Positions 32,506-38,963 of a DNA stretch of 64,000 nt are shown in pieces (positions within the stretch are counted from its first letter, which is position 1; each line of letters starts with the position of its first letter). Source of the stretch: Actinokineospora fastidiosa (lineage in GTDB: Bacteria; Actinomycetota; Actinomycetes; Mycobacteriales; Pseudonocardiaceae). The DNA is taken from assembly GCF_014648415.1 (NCBI RefSeq), contig NZ_BMRB01000003.1, forward strand, positions 124,001-188,000. Direction: 5' to 3'. The notes beneath the pieces were generated by a model. The model was not told the DNA's origin and ran no database searches. It saw only the letters and a program-made list of their open reading frames with translations. A program made the translations under genes and the position numbers.

Positions 32506-32511
32506 AGGCTA
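32506..32511 (-). promoter_or_regulatory. -10 element of the ABM gene, overlapping a stop codon
   Basis: TAGCCT on the minus strand, followed by seven bases and ATG 32498. Its TAG is the stop codon of the upstream PNPOx-like gene. Confidence 0.5.
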
Positions 32512-32934
32512 GCCGGTCTTGCCCTGGTCGCTGCTCAGCCACTTCTCCGGGCGCATCCGGACCAGCACCGACGACTCCCCCAGCGCCGAGTCGACGTAGC
32601 CGTCGGCCTCCTCCGGCGAGAGGTAGCGGCCCGCGATGGCCACGGCCTGCTCCCGGGTCGGCGGGGCGTCGGCGGCCACGACCGGCCCCTCGACCGAGAC
32701 GTACCGGTACGGCAGCTCCTCGCTCTGCGCCACCAGCGTGAACCGGCCCGCCTTGCGGAGCACCTTGTCCTTGACGGAATCGCGCTCGATCCACACCTGG
32801 ACCTCGCCGTCGGCGTAGCGGTACCAGACGGGCACCGCCAGCGGACCCCGGTCGGCCCGCCCGACGGCGATCACCCCGACCCGGCGCTCGTTCAGGAACG
32901 CCTCGCGCTCCTCGACCGTCATCACCTGCGTCAT
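32509..32934 (-). CDS. pyridoxamine 5'-phosphate oxidase-like split-barrel protein
   Basis: 141 aa, ATG 32934. Features of the PNPOx/F420-dependent split-barrel family: MTVEEREAFLNERRVGVIAV at the start, PLAVPVWYRYADGEVQVWIERDS, and a later YRYVSVEGPV. Family members bind FMN or coenzyme F420 and act as oxidoreductases; actinobacteria have many F420-binding paralogs. Cofactor cannot be decided from sequence. Transcribed ahead of the ABM gene. Confidence 0.85.
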   Translation of the reverse strand: MTQVMTVEEREAFLNERRVGVIAVGRADRGPLAVPVWYRYADGEVQVWIERDSVKDKVLRKAGRFTLVAQSEELPYRYVSVEGPVVAADAPPTREQAVAIAGRYLSPEEADGYVDSALGESSVLVRMRPEKWLSSDQGKTG

Positions 32935-33050
32935 CGTTCGTCTCCCCTCGCTCGGTCAGGACAACCGCGCGGAGCGGACCCGCATTCCCGGCGCAGGCAG
33001 GTTCCGGTCACCCCATTGGATCAAGGAGCCGGACCCGGTTGACTGGGCGG

Positions 33051-33452
33051 ATGGAAGAGAAGCTGCCGAAGGCCCTGCGCCCCACCCGCGTGCTGATGTA
33101 CGTGCAGGGCGGGCTGGGCATCCTGGGCAACCTGCTGATCCTCGTGCTGCTGGCCGCGGTCGACGACGAGGGCGCGGGCCTGCTCATCGCCCTCACGGTG
33201 GTGGGCGTCGTGCTGGCCGCGGTCATCCTCGTCGCCGCGGCGATGATGCACCGCAGACCACCGTGGGTGCGCCCGACCGTGCTCACGGTCGAGGCGATCG
33301 TGGTGGCCAACGGCGTCATCAACCTCATCGCGGGCCTGTCCGCTGGCGCGTTCTCGCCGATGATGCTGCTCCCGCTGGTGTTCGGCGTGCTGGTCATCCA
33401 GGCGCTCACCCGGCAGGAGGCCAGGGACTGGTTCGCGGGCCAGCCCGTCTAG
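33051..33452 (+). CDS. small four-helix membrane protein
   Basis: 133 aa from ATG 33051; TTG 33039 with AGGAG at 33024-33028 is an alternative that adds 4 residues. Four membrane helices: VLMYVQGGLGILGNLLILVLLAA, LLIALTVVGVVLAAVILVAAAMM, VLTVEAIVVANGVINLIAGL and MMLLPLVFGVLVIQAL. No recognised domain; similar small membrane proteins are common in Pseudonocardiales. Its stop overlaps the stop of the adjacent pseudogene by 4 nt (convergent). Confidence 0.7.
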   Translation: MEEKLPKALRPTRVLMYVQGGLGILGNLLILVLLAAVDDEGAGLLIALTVVGVVLAAVILVAAAMMHRRPPWVRPTVLTVEAIVVANGVINLIAGLSAGAFSPMMLLPLVFGVLVIQALTRQEARDWFAGQPV

Positions 33453-33964
33453 AAGGCGGTGTCCCGGGCGACCTTCTCCCAGGCGCCGATCTCGGCGCGC
33501 ACGCCGTCCAGGTGCCCCACGATCGCGTCAACGGCGTCCGCGCCCAGCGGCAGCCGCAACGGCGTGTCGTCCGCGTCCAGGGCGGCGATGATGGCCGCGG
33601 CCGCCTTGGCCGGGTCGCCCGGCTGGGCGCCGTCCGCTGTGGACACCATCCGCCCTCCAGGGCGAACTTCGTGGCGCTGTAGGCGCCGAACCCTGCGAAC
33701 GACAGCTGCCCGCCCATGCTGCTGAGCTGCACGATCGCGCCGGACCGCCGGGCGCGCATGTGCGGGAAGCACGGCCCGGACCAGCGCGGCGGGGCCGAAC
33801 ACGTGCACGTCGAACAGCGACCGCAGTTCGGCGTCGGTGGTCTCCTCGACCGCCCCGACGTGCGTGCGGCCCGCGTTGTTGACCAGCACGTCGATCCGCC
33901 CGTGCTCGGCGACGACCTCGGCGACGGCAGCGGCGACGGTGACGTCGAGCCGCTTCGCGACCAC
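33449..33964 (-). pseudogene. decayed short-chain dehydrogenase (SDR)
   Basis: Homology to a classical SDR runs through three reading-frame blocks. The first frame has GRIDVLVNNAGRTHVGAVEE (NNAG). The shifted frame has GAIVQLSSMGGQLSFAGFGAYSATKFALEG (Ser and YxxxK catalytic motifs). Back in the first frame is DGAQPGDPAKAAAAIIAAL. A +1 frameshift lies in a short G run at about 33764-33766. A deletion with frame change at about 33650 removes the stretch after the YSATK motif. The N-terminal TGxxxGIG cofactor site is absent altogether. Typical intact relatives are about 270 aa. A sequencing error could explain the +1 but not the two missing parts. Confidence 0.85.
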
Positions 33965-33998
33965 CTGTGATCCACTCTGCCGGGACGCCGGGCCTCTG

Positions 33999-34328
33999 TC
34001 ACCGAACGGCGGACAGGATGTGCTGCTCGCCCCACCTGGCCAGCGGGGCGAGGGCGTCGTTGAGCGAGACGCCGAGCGGGGTCAGGGAGTACTCCACGTG
34101 CGGCGGCACCGTCGGCAGGGCCTCGCGGCGAACGATGCCGTCCTGCTCCAGCTCACGCAGGTGCGAGGCGAGCACCTTCTCGGTCACGCCGGGCAGCATC
34201 CGCCGCAGCTCGCCGAAGCGCCGGACGCCCTCGCCGAGCGCCCACAGGATGCCCACCTTCCACTTGCCGTCGATGATGTCCATCGCCGCCTCGGTTCCAC
34301 AGTGGTACGCGCCGGGCCGCTTCGCCAT
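33999..34328 (-). CDS. HxlR-family transcriptional regulator
   Basis: 109 aa from ATG 34328 (GGGGGAGACATG RBS; longer in-frame starts ignored). Winged helix: DIIDGKWKVGILWALGEGVRRFGELRRM, then LPGVTEKVLASHLRELEQDGIVRR and the wing YSLTPLGVSLNDAL. A Cys in YHCGTEAAMDII sits at the position often used for sensing electrophiles in this family. Divergent from the imine-reductase-like gene, with a paired operator between them. It probably represses that gene or itself. Confidence 0.92.
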   Translation of the reverse strand: MAKRPGAYHCGTEAAMDIIDGKWKVGILWALGEGVRRFGELRRMLPGVTEKVLASHLRELEQDGIVRREALPTVPPHVEYSLTPLGVSLNDALAPLARWGEQHILSAVR

Positions 34329-34344
34329 GTCTCCCCCTGTCTCG

Positions 34345-34384
34345 GTACGCACTTCAGGGTAACCACCCACTTCGAAGTGCGTAC
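34345..34384. promoter_or_regulatory. paired inverted-repeat operator between hxlR and the imine reductase gene
   Basis: GTACGCACTT (34345-34354) and AAGTGCGTAC (34375-34384) form a perfect 10-bp inverted repeat with a 20-bp spacer. Inside it CACTTCGAAGTG (34368-34379) is a perfect 12-bp palindrome. The minus-strand -10 TACCCT of hxlR (34361-34356) lies between the arms. The repeated CACTTC units suggest two bound dimers. Confidence 0.75.
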
Positions 34385-34419
34385 TTGATCAAGCCTCGGC
34401 GCGGACCGAAGGTAGGGGC

Positions 34420-35280
34420 ATGACCGACCTGACCCTTCTCGGCCTCGGCGACATGGGCGCCGCCCTGGCCCGCACCTGGCTCGCCGCAGGCCGCTCCCTG
34501 ACCGTGTGGAACCGCACCCCGGCCCGCGCCGAGCCCTTCGGCGACGCCGCCGTCGCGACCGCGGCGGAGGCCGTCGCCGCGAGCCGCCTCATCGTCGTGT
34601 GCCTTCTCGACGACGCCAGCGTCGGCGCGGCCCTGGCCGACGTCGACCTCACCGGCAAGGACGTGGTTAACCTGACCACCTCCACGCCTGCCCAGGCCCG
34701 CGCGCGGGCGGAATGGGCCCGCGAGCGCGGCGCCCGCTTCCTCGACGGCGGCATCATGGCAGTCCCGCCGATGATCGGCGGCCCGGAGGCGTACATCTTC
34801 TACAGCGGCTCCCGCGAGCTGTTCGACCTGCACGCCGACGTCCTCGCGGTGCCCGCCGGGACGAAGTACGTCGGCGAGGACCCCGGCTACGCCGCCCTCC
34901 ACGACGTGGCCCTGCTGTGCGCGATGAACGGCATGTTCGGCGGAGTGGCGCACGCCTTCGCGCTGATCCGCAACGAGGACATCGCCCCCACCGCCTTCGC
35001 ACCCCTGCTCGCCGACTGGCTCAAGGCGATGGCGGACGTGGCGCACCTGCACGCCGACCAGTTGGAGAGCGGCGACTACCGCAAGGGCGTCGTCTCCAAC
35101 CTGGCGATGCAGGTCGCGGGCATCCCCACACTGCTGGACACGACGAAGGACCAGGGCGTCAGCCCGGAACTGCTGACCCCATACCTGTCCCTCATGCGCC
35201 GCCGCCTGTCGGAAGGCCACGGCGACGAGGACACGGTCGGCATCGTCGACCTGCTCACTCAGCCCAAGGTGCCCGCGTAG
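34420..35280 (+). CDS. NADP-dependent imine reductase-like / beta-hydroxyacid dehydrogenase-family protein
   Basis: 286 aa, ATG 34420. Rossmann motif GLGDMGAALARTWL, the VCLLDD strand end and the DGGIMAVPPMIGGPEA segment. GGIMAVPxxIG is characteristic of bacterial imine reductases (IRED) rather than 6-phosphogluconate dehydrogenase proper. A long C-terminal helical domain follows and completes the usual dimer fold. Family members reduce cyclic imines with NADPH. It is divergent from an HxlR regulator with a shared operator. The natural substrate is unknown. Confidence 0.85.
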   Translation: MTDLTLLGLGDMGAALARTWLAAGRSLTVWNRTPARAEPFGDAAVATAAEAVAASRLIVVCLLDDASVGAALADVDLTGKDVVNLTTSTPAQARARAEWARERGARFLDGGIMAVPPMIGGPEAYIFYSGSRELFDLHADVLAVPAGTKYVGEDPGYAALHDVALLCAMNGMFGGVAHAFALIRNEDIAPTAFAPLLADWLKAMADVAHLHADQLESGDYRKGVVSNLAMQVAGIPTLLDTTKDQGVSPELLTPYLSLMRRRLSEGHGDEDTVGIVDLLTQPKVPA

Positions 35281-35363
35281 GCGAGAACGCCAAGCCCCAG
35301 CGCCGCGACGAGGATCGTCCTACGGGTCGGTTTCAGCGCGCGGCGCAGGGCCTGGGCGCCTGG

Positions 35364-35381
35364 GCCCGCAGTTCTGCGGGC
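35364..35381. repeat. inverted repeat downstream of the imine reductase gene
   Basis: GCCCGCAG-TT-CTGCGGGC, 8-bp arms with a 2-base spacer. No U-tract follows. The 160-bp stretch 35281-35440 holds no gene that I can support. It may be a terminator or the end of a lost mobile element. Confidence 0.35.
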
Positions 35382-35440
35382 AACCTGGTAGCAGGAAGCC
35401 TAGAACGCTCTTACAACAACCACGACGCACTGCCGCTCGG

Positions 35441-36082
35441 CTAATGAGCGAAGTTCCCGACGTCCGGCCGCGCTGGTCTCGATGACCCGCAATCGGCCCC
35501 GGTTTGCCGCGCAGCGTGGTAATGGAGGGAAATCAACTCGCCTAGCGGTACCGCTTTTCGCGACACCCGCGACAAATCGTGTCTCTCCACGCTCCACGGC
35601 GGTGGCCAGGTGTGGAGGCCGTGATCCGGGGCGATCGCGGCGACCTCTGGTTGCCATCCCGGCCACCGGAGGGATCGGTAGAACTCGTCCAGCGCGCCGT
35701 TGAGCATCGCTTCCAGCCAGTCCGCGTAACCGAGTTCTAGGTCGACCCAACTGAGGTCATCCGGCCCGAAGTAGTGCACCGTCGGTCGGCCCTCGCTGTT
35801 AGGCATCCAGGCGAACTGTCCGCCCAGCACGTCATAGGCGATAGTCGAACCGTCAGAGAACACGTCCGGCAACGCCTCGGTCCCGCTCCCCAGGACCCGC
35901 AGCCACCCGTGGTCGACAAGCAGACCGCCAGTCTCGGCCACCACCGCGCCGAGCCAGGACTTGGCCGTGATGGACAACTTGCTCAAACACCTCCGCGCAC
36001 GGGCAGGATCGGCAGGCAGCACGGAAATGCCGTACGGCGACCCCTCGATCGCCGCCACCACTTCGTCCCACGCGCTCGTCAT
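35441..36082 (-). CDS. DUF2625 family protein
   Basis: 213 aa, ATG 36082. It matches the DUF2625 pattern I know: VLPADPARARRCLSKLSITAKSWLGAVVAETGGLLVDHGWLRVLGSG, then DVLGGQFAWMPN, VHYFGPDDLSWVDLELGYADWLEAMLNG, FYRSLRWPGWQPEVAAI and the C-terminal YPP-like WPPPWSV. Function of the family is not established. The gene has visibly lower GC than its surroundings. It is followed on the same strand by nothing clear and preceded (18 nt) by the DUF6368-like gene, so the two may be co-transcribed. Confidence 0.85.
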   Translation of the reverse strand: MTSAWDEVVAAIEGSPYGISVLPADPARARRCLSKLSITAKSWLGAVVAETGGLLVDHGWLRVLGSGTEALPDVFSDGSTIAYDVLGGQFAWMPNSEGRPTVHYFGPDDLSWVDLELGYADWLEAMLNGALDEFYRSLRWPGWQPEVAAIAPDHGLHTWPPPWSVERHDLSRVSRKAVPLGELISLHYHAARQTGADCGSSRPARPDVGNFAH

Positions 36083-36100
36083 CCGGCCTTCCCGTCTCGT

Positions 36101-36568
36101 CTACTTCACCACATGAAAGTCCGGGTGCGCGTTCCATGCGGCCATCGCGGGCCCGTCGAGGTAGACGGCCCCGTCGACTCGGATCAAGCGGCCAGCGGTC
36201 TCCAGGCAGTGAAGGAGATCAGCAGAAGGAGGAGTGCGGAACTCAACGAAAACCCAACCCCCGGCCCGCTCCGCAACTCGCTGGGCCATCCGCCCCAGAG
36301 CAGGCCGACCCGCGATGTCACTGGTGAAGATGTGCAGCAGGATTTCGGAGCGCATGCCGGTTCCTGCCGTCCGCTCGACGGCCCGCAGATCAAACTCCTC
36401 ATGCGGGAAGTCAAGGGAGTAGCCGTAGGGCAATCCGTCGGCCGAGTACCAGTACTCGGAATCAGGCGCACACCGGGTCAAGCCTTCGGCGATCATCTCC
36501 TCCACCACGACCGCCTCAGCCCGCTCAGCGGTGAACGGATTCAAGACAGCCAACGTCGTTCCACCCAT
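36101..36568 (-). CDS. DUF6368-like protein
   Basis: 155 aa, ATG 36568. The C-terminal AVYLDGPAMAAWNAHPDFHVVK resembles the conserved end of DUF6368 proteins (…HPDFHMVK), and an internal SEILLHIFTSDIAGRPALGRMA stretch is reminiscent of them too. The N-terminal half is not clearly conserved. Proteins of this kind often sit in accessory clusters with polymorphic-toxin or immunity genes, but nothing here proves that. Lower GC than flanking genes. Divergent from the next + strand gene. Confidence 0.6.
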   Translation of the reverse strand: MGGTTLAVLNPFTAERAEAVVVEEMIAEGLTRCAPDSEYWYSADGLPYGYSLDFPHEEFDLRAVERTAGTGMRSEILLHIFTSDIAGRPALGRMAQRVAERAGGWVFVEFRTPPSADLLHCLETAGRLIRVDGAVYLDGPAMAAWNAHPDFHVVK

Positions 36569-36622
36569 GGCGGGGAGTAGACACTTCCCACCAGGCTGCT
36601 GCCAACCTCATTCAATCGCGGA

Positions 36623-36635
36623 TATCGTCGCGATC
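36623..36635 (+). promoter_or_regulatory. leaderless promoter of the orphan gene
   Basis: TATCGT (36623-36628) followed by seven bases and GTG 36636. Confidence 0.45.
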
Positions 36636-37082
36636 GTGGACAGCTGGTCGGAGTATGTGGCAGCGTTCCAAGCGCTTGCGCGGGCCAGGACGTCCGTGCG
36701 GCAAGCATCCCAGCGAGTGGAGTGGCTGAGTGCTGCCCTGACAGGTCGCGCATGGGAGCGCGCAGCCGCCTTGGAGTTCCTCGCCGCCTTCTCCGACGAT
36801 GTGCCCACCCTCCTGGACCGCGTGTTCGCGGCGTCCGTGTCCCACAAGACCGGCCCGGCCGCCTGGGAGGTGCTCCGCCGCGCCGACGAACGCGGACTTG
36901 TCGACGGAGAGAGGCTGGCCAAGCTGATGTGGGCTGAACTGGACGCCGAAGGCGCCACCGAATTCGAGTACGGCTGCGTGATCAGCCTTCTCCGAGCCCT
37001 CAACGCGACAGACCTACTGACCGCCGTCCGTGAGCGCGCCCTCGCGAGTCCCGACCCTGCCGTCCGGAGGATGGGCGGGTGA
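36636..37082 (+). CDS. small hypothetical helical protein
   Basis: 148 aa from GTG 36636, chosen because TATCGT lies seven bases before it; longer in-frame starts exist. Predicted mainly helical (EYVAAFQALARARTSVRQAS; AWERAAALEFLAAFSDDVPTLLDRV; GERLAKLMWAELDAEGATEFEYGCVISLLRAL), possibly HEAT-like repeats. Not recognised. It belongs to the lower-GC accessory stretch next to the tRNA genes. Confidence 0.55.
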   Translation: MDSWSEYVAAFQALARARTSVRQASQRVEWLSAALTGRAWERAAALEFLAAFSDDVPTLLDRVFAASVSHKTGPAAWEVLRRADERGLVDGERLAKLMWAELDAEGATEFEYGCVISLLRALNATDLLTAVRERALASPDPAVRRMGG

Positions 37083-37092
37083 GCGCTGGTTG

Positions 37093-37166
37093 TGGGGCGG
37101 GTGGGGCTCGAACCCACGGCCAAGGGATTATGAGTCCCCTGCTCTGACCAACTGAGCTACCGCCCC
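37093..37166 (-). tRNA. tRNA-Met (CAT)
   Basis: 74 nt. Cloverleaf with acceptor GGGGCGG/CCGCCCC, D-arm TAGCTCAGTTGGTCAGAGC, anticodon loop CTCATAA (anticodon CAT) and T-arm GTGGGTTCGAGCCCCAC. The anticodon and arms fit the elongator type; initiator features (C1-A72 mismatch) are absent. TAGGAT about 10 nt upstream may be its -10. No CCA is encoded. Confidence 0.93.
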
Positions 37167-37220
37167 GTCCCTGGGGATCCTACCCGGCGACCGGGCCGAA
37201 CATGATCCACTACCCAGGCA

Positions 37221-37252
37221 AAGAAATAGCCCAGGTCAGCGGACCTGGGCTA
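37221..37252 (-). terminator. intrinsic terminator downstream of tRNA-Asn
   Basis: A perfect 11-bp stem TAGCCCAGGTC / GACCTGGGCTA with a 4-nt loop. On the minus strand the TTTCTT tract follows the stem. It is located just after tRNA-Asn and before tRNA-Met. Confidence 0.85.
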
Positions 37253-37256
37253 GAAG

Positions 37257-37329
37257 CTCCTCCAGCTGGACTCGAACCAGCAACCCTTCGATTAACAGTC
37301 GAATGCTCTGCCAATTGAGCTATGGAGGA
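37257..37329 (-). tRNA. tRNA-Asn (GTT)
   Basis: 73 nt. Acceptor TCCTCCA/TGGAGGA, D-arm TAGCTCAATTGGCAGAGCA, anticodon loop CTGTTAA (GTT) and T-arm CTGGTTCGAGTCCAG. Standard cloverleaf. TAGAGT at 37367-37362 may be its -10. The perfect 20-bp palindrome 37337-37356 lies in the leader. A partial copy of this gene's 3' half lies at 41848-41871. Confidence 0.93.
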
Positions 37330-37336
37330 AGGGCCT

Positions 37337-37356
37337 CCGTCGGGCGCGCCCGACGG
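37337..37356. repeat. perfect 20-bp palindrome in the tRNA-Asn leader
   Basis: CCGTCGGGCG followed by its reverse complement CGCCCGACGG. It lies 7 nt before the tRNA 5' end on the minus strand. It could act as a processing or termination element; nothing decides this. Confidence 0.4.
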
Positions 37357-37469
37357 GAGGTAACTCTAGCGCATGCTTCGGGGCCGCTTCGCGGGGGTAC
37401 CTCCCCGACCGTGCGCGGGGGGCACGGAGGATGGAGCAAGTTGCTGTCGAGGGCCGGGAGGCGAGCGCT

Positions 37470-37643
37470 GTGGTGGGGTTCTTGCTCGGAGCTGCGGTCG
37501 GGTACGTCCTTGGCGCCAAGGCGGGGCGGGGGCGGTACGACCAGCTGGTGCGGACGTACCGGCGGCTGAGCGACAACCCCGCGGTGCAGGGCGCCGCCGG
37601 GATCGCGCGGGCCAAGCTGGGGTTCGACAAGCGCCGCGGCTAG
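37470..37643 (+). CDS. YtxH-like small membrane protein
   Basis: 57 aa from GTG 37470, with GGGAGG 8 nt upstream; ATG 37431 would add 13 residues but has no sensible RBS spacing. A membrane helix [22 protein letters not shown] fits the YtxH glycine-zipper type, followed by a short helical basic tail ([19 protein letters not shown]). Such proteins are membrane-associated stress proteins of unclear function. The stop overlaps the tam stop by 4 nt (convergent). Confidence 0.68.
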   Translation: MVGFLLGAAVGYVLGAKAGRGRYDQLVRTYRRLSDNPAVQGAAGIARAKLGFDKRRG

Positions 37644-38392
37644 GGCGTCCTGGCGACGACGAACACCCGGCGGAACGGGAACCACGTGGTGCCGTCCGGG
37701 CGGGGTGGGTATTCGGCGCGCAGCAGGGGCGCGAGGGTGGCGCGGAACTGCTCCCACTCGGCGTCGTCCAGGGCGGCGCGGACGGGGCGCAGGGCCGTGC
37801 CGGTGATCCACTCGAGGACGGGGTCCTCGCCGTCCAGGCAGTGCAGGTACGTGGTCTCCCAGGCGTCGACCTCGCAGCCGGTGAACAGGTCCGCGTACTC
37901 CGCGGGGGTCAGGACGGCGTCCTCGTCGCGCAGCGGGCCGATGCGGTCGCGCCAGATCGGGTCGGCGGCGAGTTCGCGGGTCAGGACGTGGGACGGGGCG
38001 GCGAAGTTGCCCGGGACCTGCACGGCGATCCACGCGTGCGACGGCAGCGCCGACGCCCAGGCGCGCAGGAGGTCGGCGTGGTCGGGGACCCACTGCAAGG
38101 CGGCGTTGCTGATCACCACGTCGGTGTCGGCGGCGGGTTCCCAGGTCCGCAGGTCCCCCTCGCGGACGTCGACACCGCGGGCCTTGGCGGCCGCGACCAT
38201 CTCCGGCGACGAGTCGATGCCCGCAATCCGGGCACCTGGCCAGCGGTGCGAGAGGGTCGCGGTGAGCGTGCCGGGGCCGCAACCCAGGTCGACGACGGAC
38301 CGCGGGTGCGCGGCGGCGACCCGGGCGACCAGGTCGTAGAACGGACGGCCGCGCTGGTCACCGAACGCGAGGTAGTCGGCGGGGTTCCACAT
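37640..38392 (-). CDS. tam: trans-aconitate 2-methyltransferase
   Basis: 250 aa, ATG 38392 with GGGAGGCGTC RBS. It begins [25 protein letters not shown], the known Tam opening, followed by the SAM-binding motif [28 protein letters not shown] and [18 protein letters not shown]. Tam esterifies trans-aconitate, a spontaneous inhibitor derived from the citrate-cycle intermediate, using SAM. A perfect TetR-type palindrome lies in the 43-nt gap upstream, so it is probably repressor-controlled. Confidence 0.92.
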   Translation of the reverse strand: MWNPADYLAFGDQRGRPFYDLVARVAAAHPRSVVDLGCGPGTLTATLSHRWPGARIAGIDSSPEMVAAAKARGVDVREGDLRTWEPAADTDVVISNAALQWVPDHADLLRAWASALPSHAWIAVQVPGNFAAPSHVLTRELAADPIWRDRIGPLRDEDAVLTPAEYADLFTGCEVDAWETTYLHCLDGEDPVLEWITGTALRPVRAALDDAEWEQFRATLAPLLRAEYPPRPDGTTWFPFRRVFVVARTP

Positions 38393-38409
38393 GACGCCTC
38401 CCTGAGCAT

Positions 38410-38431
38410 GTAAACCGTACGTACGGTTTAC
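38410..38431. promoter_or_regulatory. perfect 22-bp palindrome upstream of tam
   Basis: A perfect palindrome with the half-site GTAAACCGTAC (38410-38420) and its reverse complement (38421-38431). It lies 18 nt before the tam ATG. The AAACCGTACG type of half-site is typical for TetR-family operators. No TetR gene with this context is adjacent, so its regulator is unknown. Confidence 0.75.
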
Positions 38432-38435
38432 CAGA

Positions 38436-38963
38436 TCAGTCGGGGTCGCGGGCAGCCTCGATCTTGGCCGCGACTTCCGCGGCGACCGCCCGGACCGCCT
38501 CGACGTCGACGCCCTCGTCCGGCCGGACCTGCAGGACCACGCCGTCGCGCCCGGGCACCTTGCGCTGGACGAACCACGCGCCGCCCCCGGGCAGTTCCTG
38601 CCGGTGGCGGGACCGGATGGACCCGGTGACCCGCTGGTGGACGGCCTGCGGCAGCTTGCCCGGCTGCTCGACGGCGATCCGGCGCGGGGCGAGGTCGCGC
38701 AGCAGGACGGCGCTGCCCGCCGCACCCGCCTCCTCGGCCTCTGTGATGGTGAACACACCGGCCGCCCACGCCGCCTTCGACACCAGGTGCCAGCCGATGC
38801 GCCGCGTGCCCTCGCCCTCGGGCACCCACAGGCCCAGCGACGTCGCCACCAGGTGACCGCCACCGCGGACCGGCGCGGACGCGGCCACGGCCTCGTCGCG
38901 GTCGAGCTGACCGGGGAAGCCCGAGGGGAGCCCGCCGCCGAAGATCCGGGAGAAGAGGCTCAT
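38436..38963 (-). CDS. conserved hypothetical protein linked to dnaG
   Basis: 175 aa, ATG 38963 overlapping the dnaG stop by 4 nt (ATGA), so coupled. The pattern [35 protein letters not shown] suggests a PH-like beta barrel with a C-terminal helix ([24 protein letters not shown]). The N-terminal [18 protein letters not shown] is amphipathic. I know similar dnaG-linked proteins in other actinobacteria but no function. Cytoplasmic. Confidence 0.7.
   Translation of the reverse strand: MSLFSRIFGGGLPSGFPGQLDRDEAVAASAPVRGGGHLVATSLGLWVPEGEGTRRIGWHLVSKAAWAAGVFTITEAEEAGAAGSAVLLRDLAPRRIAVEQPGKLPQAVHQRVTGSIRSRHRQELPGGGAWFVQRKVPGRDGVVLQVRPDEGVDVEAVRAVAAEVAAKIEAARDPD

Noticed and set aside
35310-35420. 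A possible 3' end of an IS200/IS605 or TnpB-type element after the imine reductase gene
   Set aside because: Only a short inverted repeat and a weak resemblance to such ends were seen; no transposase or conserved end sequence could be shown.
38410-38431. The palindrome before tam as a terminator of the upstream gene
   Set aside because: No loop is left in a perfect palindrome of this type, no T-tract follows, and the position before a start codon and the AAACCGTACG half-site fit a repressor site better.
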